Shown: in pieces, positions 8,564-16,550 of the stretch
Position numbering within the stretch: position 1 is the first letter of the stretch
Layout of the letters: the number at the start of each line of letters is the position of its first letter
Assembly: GCA_016713675.1 (NCBI GenBank)
Contig: JADJOS010000001.1
Location: forward strand, 186,001-250,000
Origin: Acidobacteriota bacterium
GTDB taxonomy: Bacteria; Acidobacteriota; Blastocatellia; Pyrinomonadales; Pyrinomonadaceae
Direction of reading: 5' to 3'
DNA length: 64,000 bases
Program-made: the position numbers and the translations under genes
The notes under the pieces: model-generated
The model's database searches: none
What the model was told of the DNA's origin: nothing
Seen by the model: only the letters and a program-made list of their open reading frames with translations

Positions 8564-9519
8564 TTATTTAACTTCACGATAACCGAAAGCCACTCGCCGG
8601 AGATCTCAAATTTGAAGTTTGAAATTTGAAATTTCTTTAGCGCCTCAGTGACCTCGTCTCGCTGTTCGACCAAAATGCCGGAAAGAAGCAATGTGCTCTT
8701 CGCTTTGGCGATCAGCAAACCCAGGATCGGCACGATCACATCGATCGTCAGATTTGCGATGACAAGATCAAACTGCGGCGTGTGTTCGTTGATCGACCCA
8801 AAACTGAATTCGATCGCATCGCCGACGCCGTTTTGGATCGCGTTTTCCCTTGCGATCTCCACCGAATCTAAATCGGTGTCACACGCCAGGATATTCACCA
8901 CAGAGGACAAAGAGGCTACGGAGGAAGGCAACGAAACCGTTTTCTCTTTCTCTCTGACCTCTGTGTTTTCTGCGGTTTGTTTCCTCAACTTGGCAACAGC
9001 GATAGCCAAGATCCCGGTTCCCGTCCCGACATCAAGCACGCTTTGTCCGGCTATGTAGTGATCACCGATCGCCCGCAGGCAGAGCTGTGTCGTGTCGTGG
9101 GTGCCGGTTCCAAAGGCCATATTCGGCTCGATGCTGATAATGATCTTGTCCGGATCATTTGGCTTTTCCCAGGGCGGCGTGATGATAAATTTGCCGATCG
9201 GCGTTGGCCGCCAGTGTCTTTTCCATTCGGCAAGCCAGTCGGTTTGCTCGACGGTCTTCGATTCGATTCTATCGATCGCCGATCGATCCAGATCATACAC
9301 CGGCAGGATAAGGTCGAGTTGATCGCGGGCCTCATCGACATCCGGAGGCAAAGCAAAAAAGGGGCTGACGGTGACCATATCGCTAGGGCCTTTGCGAAGG
9401 TGGTTGATCTCGGTGCCGAGGGCGTCCATTTCTACAAGTGCGTGCTCGATCGCCTCAGCGGCCGCCGCCACGGCGTTGACCTCGAGCGAATACCAGATCT
9501 GTTTGCTTTCTAATGACAT
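8560..9519 (-). CDS. prmA: Ribosomal protein L11 methyltransferase
   Basis: The 319-residue S-adenosylmethionine-dependent enzyme would methylate ribosomal protein L11. Family hallmarks are EPNMAFGTGTHDTTQLCLRA, the SAM motif LDVGTGTGILAIA, DLVIANLTIDV and GILVEQRDEV. Two stretches do not look like PrmA: about 29 residues between IAVAKLRK and ILACDTD (QTAENTEVREKEK onward) and the C-terminal FQISNFKFEIS. Both coincide with palindromic repeats that have been kept in frame. The start MSLESKQIWY is well placed, 24 bases after the era stop, so era-prmA probably share a transcript. Confidence 0.92.
   Translation of the reverse strand: MSLESKQIWYSLEVNAVAAAAEAIEHALVEMDALGTEINHLRKGPSDMVTVSPFFALPPDVDEARDQLDLILPVYDLDRSAIDRIESKTVEQTDWLAEWKRHWRPTPIGKFIITPPWEKPNDPDKIIISIEPNMAFGTGTHDTTQLCLRAIGDHYIAGQSVLDVGTGTGILAIAVAKLRKQTAENTEVREKEKTVSLPSSVASLSSVVNILACDTDLDSVEIARENAIQNGVGDAIEFSFGSINEHTPQFDLVIANLTIDVIVPILGLLIAKAKSTLLLSGILVEQRDEVTEALKKFQISNFKFEISGEWLSVIVKLNN
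8601..8635. repeat. AAATTTGA-type repeat inside the prmA 3' end
   Basis: AGATCTCAAATTTGAAGTTT followed by GAAATTTGAAATTTC shares its first 13 bases with the palindrome at 3460-3494 (opposite strand). It encodes the odd C-terminal residues KFQISNFKFEIS of PrmA. Confidence 0.55.
8897..8976. repeat. ACCACAGAGG palindromic repeat inside prmA
   Basis: The left arm ACCACAGAGGACAAAGAGG and the right arm (reverse complement ACCGCAGAAAACACAGAGG) face each other across about 40 bases. The element is translated in frame as an extra stretch in PrmA without breaking the gene. Confidence 0.6.
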
Positions 9520-9543
9520 TTGTTGCGAGAAATTGGCAGCAAG

Positions 9544-10449
9544 CTATCGCTTTCGATCGAGCCCAATGTCGTCTAGAGTGCGTTCCTGATTTCGCCAATC
9601 TTCCACGACCTTGACGAAGAGTTTCAAGTAGACATGCTTACCTAGCAGTTTTTCTATATCTATGCGGGCCTTAGTCCCGATATCCTTGATGCGTGAGCCC
9701 ATTTTGCCAATGACGATCTTTTTTTGTGACGCTCGCTCGACAAAGATCACACACGCTATCTTGACGGTTTTGGGATCAGATTCGTCAAATACCTCGGTCA
9801 CGACCGCCGTCACGTACGGGATCTCTTCGCCAGTGCTCGCCAATATCTTCTCGCGGACCATTTCGGCTGCGATCGAACGCATCGACTGATCGGTCATCTC
9901 GTCTTCGGCAAATATCGGTTCGCCGACAGGAAGGTGCTTGATGATCAGGTCGAGTAAGATATCGATAGAGTCGCCTTTCAATGCCGAGAGCGGCAGCAAT
10001 TCTGCAAAATCGTATTCCTCAGAATACAGCTCGATCAGCGGCAGGAGGCCGCCCTTTTCCCTGATCTTGTCGATCTTGTTAAAGGCAACGATCGCCGGCT
10101 TCTCTGACTGTTTGACAAGGTCGAGGACGAACCGGTCGCCATTGCCGGTCGAAACGCTTGCATCGCGCATTAACACGAGCAGATCCACCGACAATATAGC
10201 GTCGTGCACGCTGGTCATCATTCGCCGGTTCAACAAATGCCCGGGTTTGTGAACGCCCGGGGTATCGACAAAAACGATCTGTCCGTCATCGCGAGTGACG
10301 ATCCCCTGAATTCGATGGCGTGTTGTCTGCGGCTTATTGGAAACGGCGGCGATCTTTTCGCCGACAAGTCGATTTAGAAGCGTAGATTTTCCCGCATTTG
10401 GGCGGCCGATGAGCGCGACATAGCCGCTTCGAAAGTTCTCTTTGGACAT
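9544..10449 (-). CDS. era: GTPase Era
   Basis: The 301-residue GTPase assists 16S rRNA maturation and 30S assembly. G1 is GRPNAGKST (residues 15-23), the switch region has NKPQTTRHRIQGI, G3 is DTPGVHKPG and G4 is NKID. The C-terminal KH domain carries VIGKMGSRIKDIGTKAR followed by LGKHVYLKLFVKV. Length and domain order are normal. It lies upstream of prmA on the same strand with 24 bases between. Confidence 0.96.
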   Translation of the reverse strand: MSKENFRSGYVALIGRPNAGKSTLLNRLVGEKIAAVSNKPQTTRHRIQGIVTRDDGQIVFVDTPGVHKPGHLLNRRMMTSVHDAILSVDLLVLMRDASVSTGNGDRFVLDLVKQSEKPAIVAFNKIDKIREKGGLLPLIELYSEEYDFAELLPLSALKGDSIDILLDLIIKHLPVGEPIFAEDEMTDQSMRSIAAEMVREKILASTGEEIPYVTAVVTEVFDESDPKTVKIACVIFVERASQKKIVIGKMGSRIKDIGTKARIDIEKLLGKHVYLKLFVKVVEDWRNQERTLDDIGLDRKR

Positions 10450-10505
10450 TGATTAGACGTTAACAGATTTGGCGCGGCAAACAAAAAATAAAAGGCCGCC
10501 GCAGA

Positions 10506-12293
10506 CTATTGATCCTTCAGGAGCCGTTGCTTCCCGCTCATAGCTTCACGAAAAGCCCCGTCTTTGACGTCGCCGAATTGGATCGCTCTATCATACGCCT
10601 GCATCGCCATACTATTCTGGTTAAAGAACTCGTAAAGGCGGGCGATAGCAACGTATGTCAGTGACAACAGAGCAGGGTCGGTCTTTGGGGTCGCTTTCCT
10701 GAGAGCATTGCCGTAAAAGGTTTGAGCATCAACGAGCCTTGCGGCCTGGGCATCTTGATCTGTGATCTGTTCGGCCGAGAGGCTGGCAACACGTCCAAGG
10801 TTGTAGTAGATCCTTACGTCATCCGGTTCTTCTATCAACAGTTGTTTAAGGTCGGCATTCGCTTTGGTAAAGTTCTTCGCGTTGATCAATTTCTGAATTT
10901 CAAGCAATCGCGTCGTTACCGGATTTTCGGCCAATACCGATGTTTCCGGCTTCGTCTTTCGAGATGCATGCGCTGCCATAGCTCGTTTGCGGGCATCCGC
11001 ATTTTGAGCGAGTCGATCGGTTTCTTTGGTCGGGTCAAAAGTCGCAAGCATCTCGCGCATTGATGATGCGATATCAAAACCCGAATCTTCAGTACCTTCA
11101 AGCTGTTCGGCAAAATAGAATGCCAAAACGGCGCCTTTCTCGTAATCGACGGAAAGCCGCAATGCGGTTTCGTCGGCAAGGGCAGCTTTGAATTTGTTCA
11201 GCTCCGTCGAAATTTCCAACCGCTCGGCGTCTGACTTTACCATTCCGATCTTTCGCCTGGCCTGATCGAGGGCAATGGAGCTCTTGACGTACTCTTCCTG
11301 CCTCGCGTCGACCGCCGCGATCAACGAACGCGAGACGGTCAAAAACACGTCCGGCGAGATCGACGGGTCGACCTTGCGGCGCTCATCGAGCAATACTTTT
11401 ATTGCATCCTTGATGCCAAGGATCTCCTTGGAATTCTTCAGTACGAGCGGATCCACAACAAACTGTAAAAAGGCACGGCGAACCTCCGAGTAACTAAGAT
11501 CCTTATCAGGCGGCAGGACAACGAAGTAATCATCCTTAATATTCAGAAAATTCACATTTCCAACAGGACTCAGCATTTCCGGCACAATGATGAACCGGCG
11601 TTCGTGATCGCGGACCTCTATCTTCTGCAGTACAGCTTTGTTGCTCTTGCTCCTGCCCGTCTCGATCTTGATCTTCTCAGAATAAAAAAGCTCAGGTTTT
11701 GTATGCAGATAATCGAGCAGATCACTGACCATATCGCGGGCAGAGGCCCGGAGAATTCCGTCAGCGTCCGTTCGGTAGGTCTTTACATATTCGTCGAGCC
11801 TTGCCGAGATCCCTGATCGTCGATAAAACTCACGAACCAACGGGGCAAAATCAAGGACATCCAGCAGGCTGCCGGGCAGATCACTGGTGACGACCGGATC
11901 GGCCAGTTCCGGGGCGGCTGACAGAGTGTACGCCATCGAAATAAATGGCGAAACGACCTCGGCATCAGTCGCCTTTGAGTGTCGCTTTTTGTGCTGGATC
12001 AGGAAATTCGTGATCTTTGATCTGAGGTCATTCGGCAGATCGGCGGTATCCGCCAAAAGCCGTTCGCGAAACTTCATTCCGTTTGCAGATAACGGAGTAT
12101 TGATCAGCTTTACCGTTTGACCGGATTCATTCGTTGTGTGAGCCATTTCGAGTGTCGCCAAAACCACGATCAGCCGTTTGTCGGGCTCAATTCGGACACC
12201 ATAATTAGAAAGGTCAAATCCCGGTGCCGGCGTCTGCGCCGTCGCCCCGAGGGCCAATACCGCCAATAATGTGAACAAAAGGATTTTTCGCAT
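10506..12293 (-). CDS. Exported protein with C-terminal TPR-like repeats, unknown
   Basis: The 595-residue protein begins MRKILLFTLLAVLALGATAQ, a typical signal peptide. An upstream in-frame ATG at 12356 would add a charged 21-residue leader and is less likely. The long middle part is helical and charged with no motif I recognise. The last 130 residues look like tetratricopeptide repeats (DDVRIYYNLGRVASL, SLTYVAIARLYEF, NSMAMQAYDRAIQFG), so it probably works as an exported scaffold or binding protein. It lies 56 bases downstream of the era start side and is not obviously coupled to it. Confidence 0.7.
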   Translation of the reverse strand: MRKILLFTLLAVLALGATAQTPAPGFDLSNYGVRIEPDKRLIVVLATLEMAHTTNESGQTVKLINTPLSANGMKFRERLLADTADLPNDLRSKITNFLIQHKKRHSKATDAEVVSPFISMAYTLSAAPELADPVVTSDLPGSLLDVLDFAPLVREFYRRSGISARLDEYVKTYRTDADGILRASARDMVSDLLDYLHTKPELFYSEKIKIETGRSKSNKAVLQKIEVRDHERRFIIVPEMLSPVGNVNFLNIKDDYFVVLPPDKDLSYSEVRRAFLQFVVDPLVLKNSKEILGIKDAIKVLLDERRKVDPSISPDVFLTVSRSLIAAVDARQEEYVKSSIALDQARRKIGMVKSDAERLEISTELNKFKAALADETALRLSVDYEKGAVLAFYFAEQLEGTEDSGFDIASSMREMLATFDPTKETDRLAQNADARKRAMAAHASRKTKPETSVLAENPVTTRLLEIQKLINAKNFTKANADLKQLLIEEPDDVRIYYNLGRVASLSAEQITDQDAQAARLVDAQTFYGNALRKATPKTDPALLSLTYVAIARLYEFFNQNSMAMQAYDRAIQFGDVKDGAFREAMSGKQRLLKDQ

Positions 12294-12385
12294 CTGTGTT
12301 TCCGAGCGTTCTCTCAAAATTTTCCGCAACTTAAAAGGATGATATTTCCCGGGCAAAAGATGTACACGCTCTTCAACGAAACAAA

Positions 12386-12420
12386 GGTAAAGGACAAATG
12401 GCTCGTCCTTTACCCTTAGT
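12386..12420 (-). terminator. Rho-independent-like hairpin after the STAS gene
   Basis: GGTAAAGGAC (12386-12395) and GTCCTTTACC (12404-12413) form a perfect 10-bp stem with an 8-base loop. Read on the minus strand it is followed by TTTGTTTC and lies 30 bases after the STAS gene stop, so it probably ends that transcript. Confidence 0.6.
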
Positions 12421-12442
12421 GTTTAAGTCGTGAATTGCCGGC

Positions 12443-12790
12443 CTAGTTAAAGCTGCTGAGAGCTTCGCCTTCGTCGTCGTAGACGTCAAATACGGTCAGG
12501 AGCTTAGTGATCGCCAGCAGATCTTGGATCTTCTGTGTAAGTTTCAAAAGCTTGAGCGTTCCGCCTTCTTTGTTAACAGCAGTAAAGCTCGAAACCAATT
12601 CGCCGATGCCGCTCGAATCAATATAACCGACACCCGCGAGATTCAGAAGGATCTTGTTCTTGCCTTCGCCCAATAAGCGGCGAATGGTCGTGCGAAGAGC
12701 AACGCTGCCTTCGCCAATTGTAACTTTTCCGTCCAGATCAAGGATCGTGACGTCGCCTGCCTGGCGTTCGGTGATTGTGATATCTGACAT
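12443..12790 (-). CDS. STAS-domain anti-sigma factor antagonist (RsbV/SpoIIAA-like)
   Basis: The 115-residue single-domain protein would bind the partner kinase when unphosphorylated and so release its target. The STAS core is seen as GKVTIGEGSVALR, then KILLNLAGVGYIDSSGIGEL. The DSSG motif (58-61) holds the serine that such kinases phosphorylate. The AGGAG before the ATG is a good ribosome site. It follows the RsbW-like kinase gene on the same strand by 81 bases, so the pair makes a partner-switching module. No adjacent sigma factor of the SigB type is visible. Confidence 0.9.
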   Translation of the reverse strand: MSDITITERQAGDVTILDLDGKVTIGEGSVALRTTIRRLLGEGKNKILLNLAGVGYIDSSGIGELVSSFTAVNKEGGTLKLLKLTQKIQDLLAITKLLTVFDVYDDEGEALSSFN

Positions 12791-12871
12791 TTATTTCTCC
12801 TAATTTAGTAATTTTTGCGTTAGCCGATTTTAGACCAATGTGAACCTAAAAGTCCACGTAGTAAAAAGTAA

Positions 12872-13282
12872 TTATCTTTTCTTCAGCATTCTCACGACCA
12901 TTCCGCCGTCCGGATGGTTTGACCAGTGGATCTTGTCCATGAATGAATTCATAAACAAAATACCGCGCCCGTTCGTTTTCAATAAGTTCTCAGGGTTAGT
13001 TGGGTCCGGGATCTCATCGACCGCAAATCCCAACCCGTGGTCGCGAACGGTTACCTCAAATCCATCAGGTACATCAGCAAACGTCACTTCCACAGCTTTT
13101 GTTTCGTCAAACTTGTTGCCGTGCTTGACCGCATTTGCAACCGATTCGCGAATGGCAAGGTCAATAGCAAAGACCAACTCGTCACCAAACCCGCGGCTCT
13201 TGGCAAATTCGTCGGCCTTCATCGCTGCCTCTTCGACAGATTCAATTCGACTCGGCAGTGTTATTTCGTGTTTCTCAGCCAC
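12872..13282 (-). CDS. RsbW-like anti-sigma factor serine kinase / ATP-binding protein
   Basis: The 136-residue HATPase_c protein has the N-box DLAIRESVANAVKHGN and the G-boxes VRDHGLGF and GRGILFMNSFMDKI. It would phosphorylate the downstream STAS protein and could bind a sigma factor or another target. Length is normal for the RsbW family. The start MAEKHEITLPSRIESVEEA faces aroA across a 71-base AT-rich divergent gap that probably holds promoters for both directions. Confidence 0.9.
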   Translation of the reverse strand: MAEKHEITLPSRIESVEEAAMKADEFAKSRGFGDELVFAIDLAIRESVANAVKHGNKFDETKAVEVTFADVPDGFEVTVRDHGLGFAVDEIPDPTNPENLLKTNGRGILFMNSFMDKIHWSNHPDGGMVVRMLKKR

Positions 13283-13353
13283 AATTATATTTGTTTTAAC
13301 TTATCGGTTTACGCACTTTACTGTCAAGACAAACGCGTGACATTCGATCTAAG

Positions 13354-14661
13354 ATGAATGTAATGAAGCTGACCTCAGCAAACTCCATTCGCGGCAGGGT
13401 TGTGTTGCCGGGCGACAAATCTATGTCGCATCGGGCCGCTATGATCGCCTCGATCGCAGAGGGCACGACACGGATCGAGAATTTCTCGCGGGCGGTCGAC
13501 TGTCAAACGACCCTTGACGCAATACGGTCGCTTGGCGTCGAGGCAGTTCGGAACGGCACGACGGTTATGATCGCCGGAAACGGGAAACGCGGTCTCCGTG
13601 CAGCCTCAAGCCCCATCGATTGCGGCAACAGCGGAACGACAATACGCTTGATCTCAGGTATTTTGGCAGGACAATCGTTCGAATCGGTTCTCACAGGCGA
13701 CGAGTCGCTCGCAAAGCGTCCAATGAAAAGGATCATCGATCCGCTGCGGGCGGGCGGAGCCAAGATCAAAGCCGAAAATAATCACATTCCGCTTCATATT
13801 TTCGGCGGTCAAACCCTTTACGGCCGCGAACACAAAATGGAGGTCGCGTCCGCACAGGTAAAATCATGCATTTTGCTCGCAGGACTATATTCTGACGGCA
13901 CCACGACCGTCATTGAACCGGTCGCAACTAGAGATCATACCGAGCGAATGCTGCGATGGTTCGGCGTCGAGGTTGTCGAAGAGGAAGTTTGCGGCGGCAG
14001 ATCCATTTCGCTCGATGGTTCGGCTCAGTTGACTTCAATCGATCTGAACATTCCTGCTGACATTTCGTCCGCGGCCTTCTTTTTGGCGGCAGCATCGTGT
14101 TTGCCAAACTCGCAGATCGCGATGCCAAACGTCGGAATCAACCCGACGCGAAATGCGGTCCTCGAGGTGCTTTTGCAGTTTGGGTCAGATATCTCGATAG
14201 AGAACGAACGCATCGTCTGCAACGAACCGGTCGCTGACCTGATCGTCAGATCCAGGCAAATTACCGGTGCCGCAACCGCACCAAATATTTTGCGCGGTAA
14301 CATCATTGCAAATCTGATCGACGAGATCCCGATCCTGGCGGTCTTGGGAACACAGCTCGAAGGCGGTCTTGAGATCCGCGACGCGGCCGAACTGCGTGTA
14401 AAGGAATCCGACCGTATCGCATCTATAGTTGAGAATCTTCGACGAATGGGAGCCGGTGTAATCGAATTTCCCGATGGTCTTCGAGTGTCACAGTCGCAGT
14501 TGCACGGAGCACTTATCGACTCGTTCGGCGATCACCGGATCGCGATGGCATTTGCAGTCGCTGCATTGTTTGCGGAAGGAGAAACAGAGATCAACGGCCA
14601 CGAATGTGTCGATATTTCATTCCCCGGCTTTTTCGAAACACTGGCTGGTGTCGTAGTGTAA
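13354..14661 (+). CDS. aroA: 3-phosphoshikimate 1-carboxyvinyltransferase (EPSP synthase)
   Basis: The 435-residue enzyme joins shikimate-3-phosphate and phosphoenolpyruvate in the chorismate pathway. Signature pieces are LPGDKSMSHRAAMIASIAEG near the N-terminus, DCGNSGTTIRL, GDESLAKRPMKRIIDPL, LRVKESDRI and DSFGDHRIAMAFAVAA. Alternative start ATG at 13363 (MKLTSANS) is equally possible. Shikimate kinase follows 140 bases later, separated by a palindromic repeat. Confidence 0.96.
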   Translation: MNVMKLTSANSIRGRVVLPGDKSMSHRAAMIASIAEGTTRIENFSRAVDCQTTLDAIRSLGVEAVRNGTTVMIAGNGKRGLRAASSPIDCGNSGTTIRLISGILAGQSFESVLTGDESLAKRPMKRIIDPLRAGGAKIKAENNHIPLHIFGGQTLYGREHKMEVASAQVKSCILLAGLYSDGTTTVIEPVATRDHTERMLRWFGVEVVEEEVCGGRSISLDGSAQLTSIDLNIPADISSAAFFLAAASCLPNSQIAMPNVGINPTRNAVLEVLLQFGSDISIENERIVCNEPVADLIVRSRQITGAATAPNILRGNIIANLIDEIPILAVLGTQLEGGLEIRDAAELRVKESDRIASIVENLRRMGAGVIEFPDGLRVSQSQLHGALIDSFGDHRIAMAFAVAALFAEGETEINGHECVDISFPGFFETLAGVVV

Positions 14662-14667
14662 AAGTAG

Positions 14668-14791
14668 CTCGACCGCAAAACACGCGAAAAAGATCGATTA
14701 GAAAGGTATAAGAGGTGCGGCTCAGAATTTCATCGATCGAGTGAGGTCTAAATCGTTTTTTTCGCGTCTTTTTGCGTATTTCGCGGGCAAG
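14668..14791. repeat. Palindromic repeat of the TTGCCCxCGAAA type between aroA and aroK
   Basis: The left part (GACCGCAAAACACGCGAAAA) and the right part (reverse complement TTGCCCGCGAAATACGCAAA then AAGACGCGAAAA) are imperfect inverted arms. The right arm resembles the ends around the GxxExxY gene at 34951 and 35410. In frame with aroK it would read as an untrue N-terminal extension. Confidence 0.55.
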
Positions 14792-14800
14792 TTCCTACTG

Positions 14801-15316
14801 ATGAACAAAGACATCAAAATTGCAGTCACGGGTTTCATGGGCGTCGGCAAATCGAGCGTCTCGCGGCACCTTGCGCATATGCTCAAATGCAGACGCGTCG
14901 ATCTCGATCACATCATCGAAGAATCCGAAGGCCGAACGATCGCCGCGATAATCGACGAGGTCGGCGAAGCCGCTTACCGTGATATCGAGACCGACAATCT
15001 GGAACAGGTCTGTAATCGACCTGATGTCCGGATACTCAGCCTCGGCGGTGGCACATGGACGATGGAACGAAACCGTGAGCTTTTGAAGGAACATGGCTTT
15101 ACAAGCGTTTGGCTCGAAGCAACGTTCGAACATTGCTGGCTAAACATCGCTTTCTCGCGCAAGGACCGCCCGCTCGCACGAAATAAGCAAAACGCTATAA
15201 GACTGTTCGAAGAAAGACAGAAGGTTTACTGTCTCGCCGACTGGCATTTCATCGTTCGCTCCGATTACACCTCATACGATGTAGCCCGCAATATAAGGGA
15301 AGAGATTTTTTCCTGA
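14801..15316 (+). CDS. aroK: Shikimate kinase
   Basis: The 171-residue kinase phosphorylates shikimate with ATP. The Walker A is GFMGVGKSSV (residues 11-20), followed by DLDHIIEESEGRTIAAIIDE (substrate-binding Asp), LSLGGGTW and the lid arginine in KDRPLAR. The ATG at 14801 gives the family length. The frame is open to 14741, but the extra 20 codons are repeat-derived. It supplies the substrate for the aroA enzyme encoded just upstream. Confidence 0.92.
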   Translation: MNKDIKIAVTGFMGVGKSSVSRHLAHMLKCRRVDLDHIIEESEGRTIAAIIDEVGEAAYRDIETDNLEQVCNRPDVRILSLGGGTWTMERNRELLKEHGFTSVWLEATFEHCWLNIAFSRKDRPLARNKQNAIRLFEERQKVYCLADWHFIVRSDYTSYDVARNIREEIFS

Positions 15317-15493
15317 TTCGAGACTTTTTCTCTTGCGCTTATCGCGAATTTGAATCAAACTTATCTCACTAATTAATTAGCGCCCGACGAGAGCAATTTC
15401 CGAGGGTCCGTGTGGTTAGGATCGCAGAATGTTCTTTTGAAGATCAGCGATAATAGATCGGATTTTAATAAACAGAGTTTTTCGGGAGGAAAA

Positions 15494-15970
15494 ATGAGAG
15501 TTAAGTATTTTACAGTTCTAACTTTGGCGATCGCCCTCTTTGTGAGTGCGTGCGGCAAGAGCGACGCTGACCTGACAAAGGCGGCAACTGACAAATTGGC
15601 TGCCGATAAGGTAACAGGCGTTACCGTAGTCGTCAAAGACGGCGTGGCAACACTCACCGGCGAAGTCGCTGACGTCACGGTCAAGAGCAAAGCCGAAGCT
15701 GCGGTCAAATCGGTCGAAGGCATCAAGTCGGTGACCAATAGCGTCACGACCAAGCCGCTGCCGACACCTGCTCCGCCGTCACCGGACAAGATGCTCGAAG
15801 GCACGATCAACGAAGGCCTCAAGAAAAAAGCTATCAGCGGTGTTACAGTTGCTGTTAAAGACGGCGAAGTAACGCTCAGCGGAACCGTCGACAAGGCAAA
15901 AGTTGCCGAGGTCATGATGGTCGCCAATGAAGCGAAACCAAAGAAAGTTGTCAACAATCTCAACAAATAG
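15494..15970 (+). CDS. Lipoprotein with two BON domains
   Basis: The 158-residue protein has a signal peptide with lipobox FVSAC, so it is probably lipid-anchored in the envelope. Two BON domains follow: one with VTGVTVVVKDGVATLTGEV and one with ISGVTVAVKDGEVTLSGTV, joined by a Pro-rich linker. The GGGAGGA ribosome site 6 bases before 15494 fixes the start. The next gene, 18 bases downstream, encodes a LysM protein. In E. coli KbpA (YgaU) BON and LysM occur in one potassium-binding protein, which suggests these two work together (inference). Confidence 0.85.
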   Translation: MRVKYFTVLTLAIALFVSACGKSDADLTKAATDKLAADKVTGVTVVVKDGVATLTGEVADVTVKSKAEAAVKSVEGIKSVTNSVTTKPLPTPAPPSPDKMLEGTINEGLKKKAISGVTVAVKDGEVTLSGTVDKAKVAEVMMVANEAKPKKVVNNLNK

Positions 15971-15988
15971 GCCGACACAGGAGGAATT

Positions 15989-16363
15989 ATGTCAGTACAA
16001 GAAAAATATCAGTCTCTTCTTGAACTCGCGAACGCCAACGGCACAACCTATGAGTTGAGCGAAGGCGACGGAGTTCTCCACATCACCGGAAACGCCCCTG
16101 ACGAAGCTGCAAAAGCTGCACTCTGGGCACAGTATGAGGCGATCGACCCTGATTTCTCAGGCGGCGATCTGATCCTCAACATCTCGACCGGCTCCGGCGA
16201 TGCCGGCGGCGGAGCCAATACCTACACCGTTGTTTCAGGCGACAGCCTGAGCAAGATCGGCAGCAAGTACGGCATCCCCTGGAAAGCCATCTGGGACGCC
16301 AACCGCGACATCCTCAATCACCCGGACAAGATCTATCCGGGACAGGAATTGAAGATTCCCTAA
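15989..16363 (+). CDS. LysM-domain protein, KbpA-like
   Basis: The 124-residue product lacks a signal peptide. The N-terminal half (EKYQSLLELANANGTTYELS to SGGDLILNIS) is a small alpha/beta domain with a BON-like or CBS-interacting look. The C-terminal 48 residues are a clear LysM domain: YTVVSGDSLSKIGSKYG, then WKAIWDANRD and IYPGQELKIP. A strong AGGAGG site precedes the ATG. It is coupled to the BON lipoprotein gene and followed by a rho-independent terminator, so the two form a short operon. Confidence 0.87.
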   Translation: MSVQEKYQSLLELANANGTTYELSEGDGVLHITGNAPDEAAKAALWAQYEAIDPDFSGGDLILNISTGSGDAGGGANTYTVVSGDSLSKIGSKYGIPWKAIWDANRDILNHPDKIYPGQELKIP

Positions 16364-16387
16364 ACGGAAACTTTTATCTAGACAGAA

Positions 16388-16417
16388 AAGCCTGCTCATT
16401 TCGATGGGCAGGCTTTT
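16388..16417 (+). terminator. Rho-independent terminator after the LysM gene
   Basis: AAGCCTGC and GCAGGCTT form an 8-bp GC-rich stem with inner CA/TG pairs around TTTCGA, followed by TTTTTG. It lies 25 bases after the LysM stop. Confidence 0.85.
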
Positions 16418-16419
16418 TG

Positions 16420-16498
16420 TTGCCCACGAAACACTCGAAAAACACGAAACATTGCGATCTAAATTTCCTTTCGACTATTTTGTGTATTTCGTGGGCAA
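16420..16498. repeat. TTGCCCACGAAA palindromic repeat upstream of nadB
   Basis: TTGCCCACGAAACAC (16420-16434) and GTGTATTTCGTGGGCAA (16482-16498) are inverted arms around about 47 bases. The arm matches the terminal repeats of the GxxExxY unit at 34951-35410 over its outer 15 or so bases, but no gene lies between the arms here. Confidence 0.75.
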
Positions 16499-16550
16499 AT
16501 CTTTGATGTTCCGGTCGATACGGCGTGAGCAATTTGTTAAAGTTTCGTTA

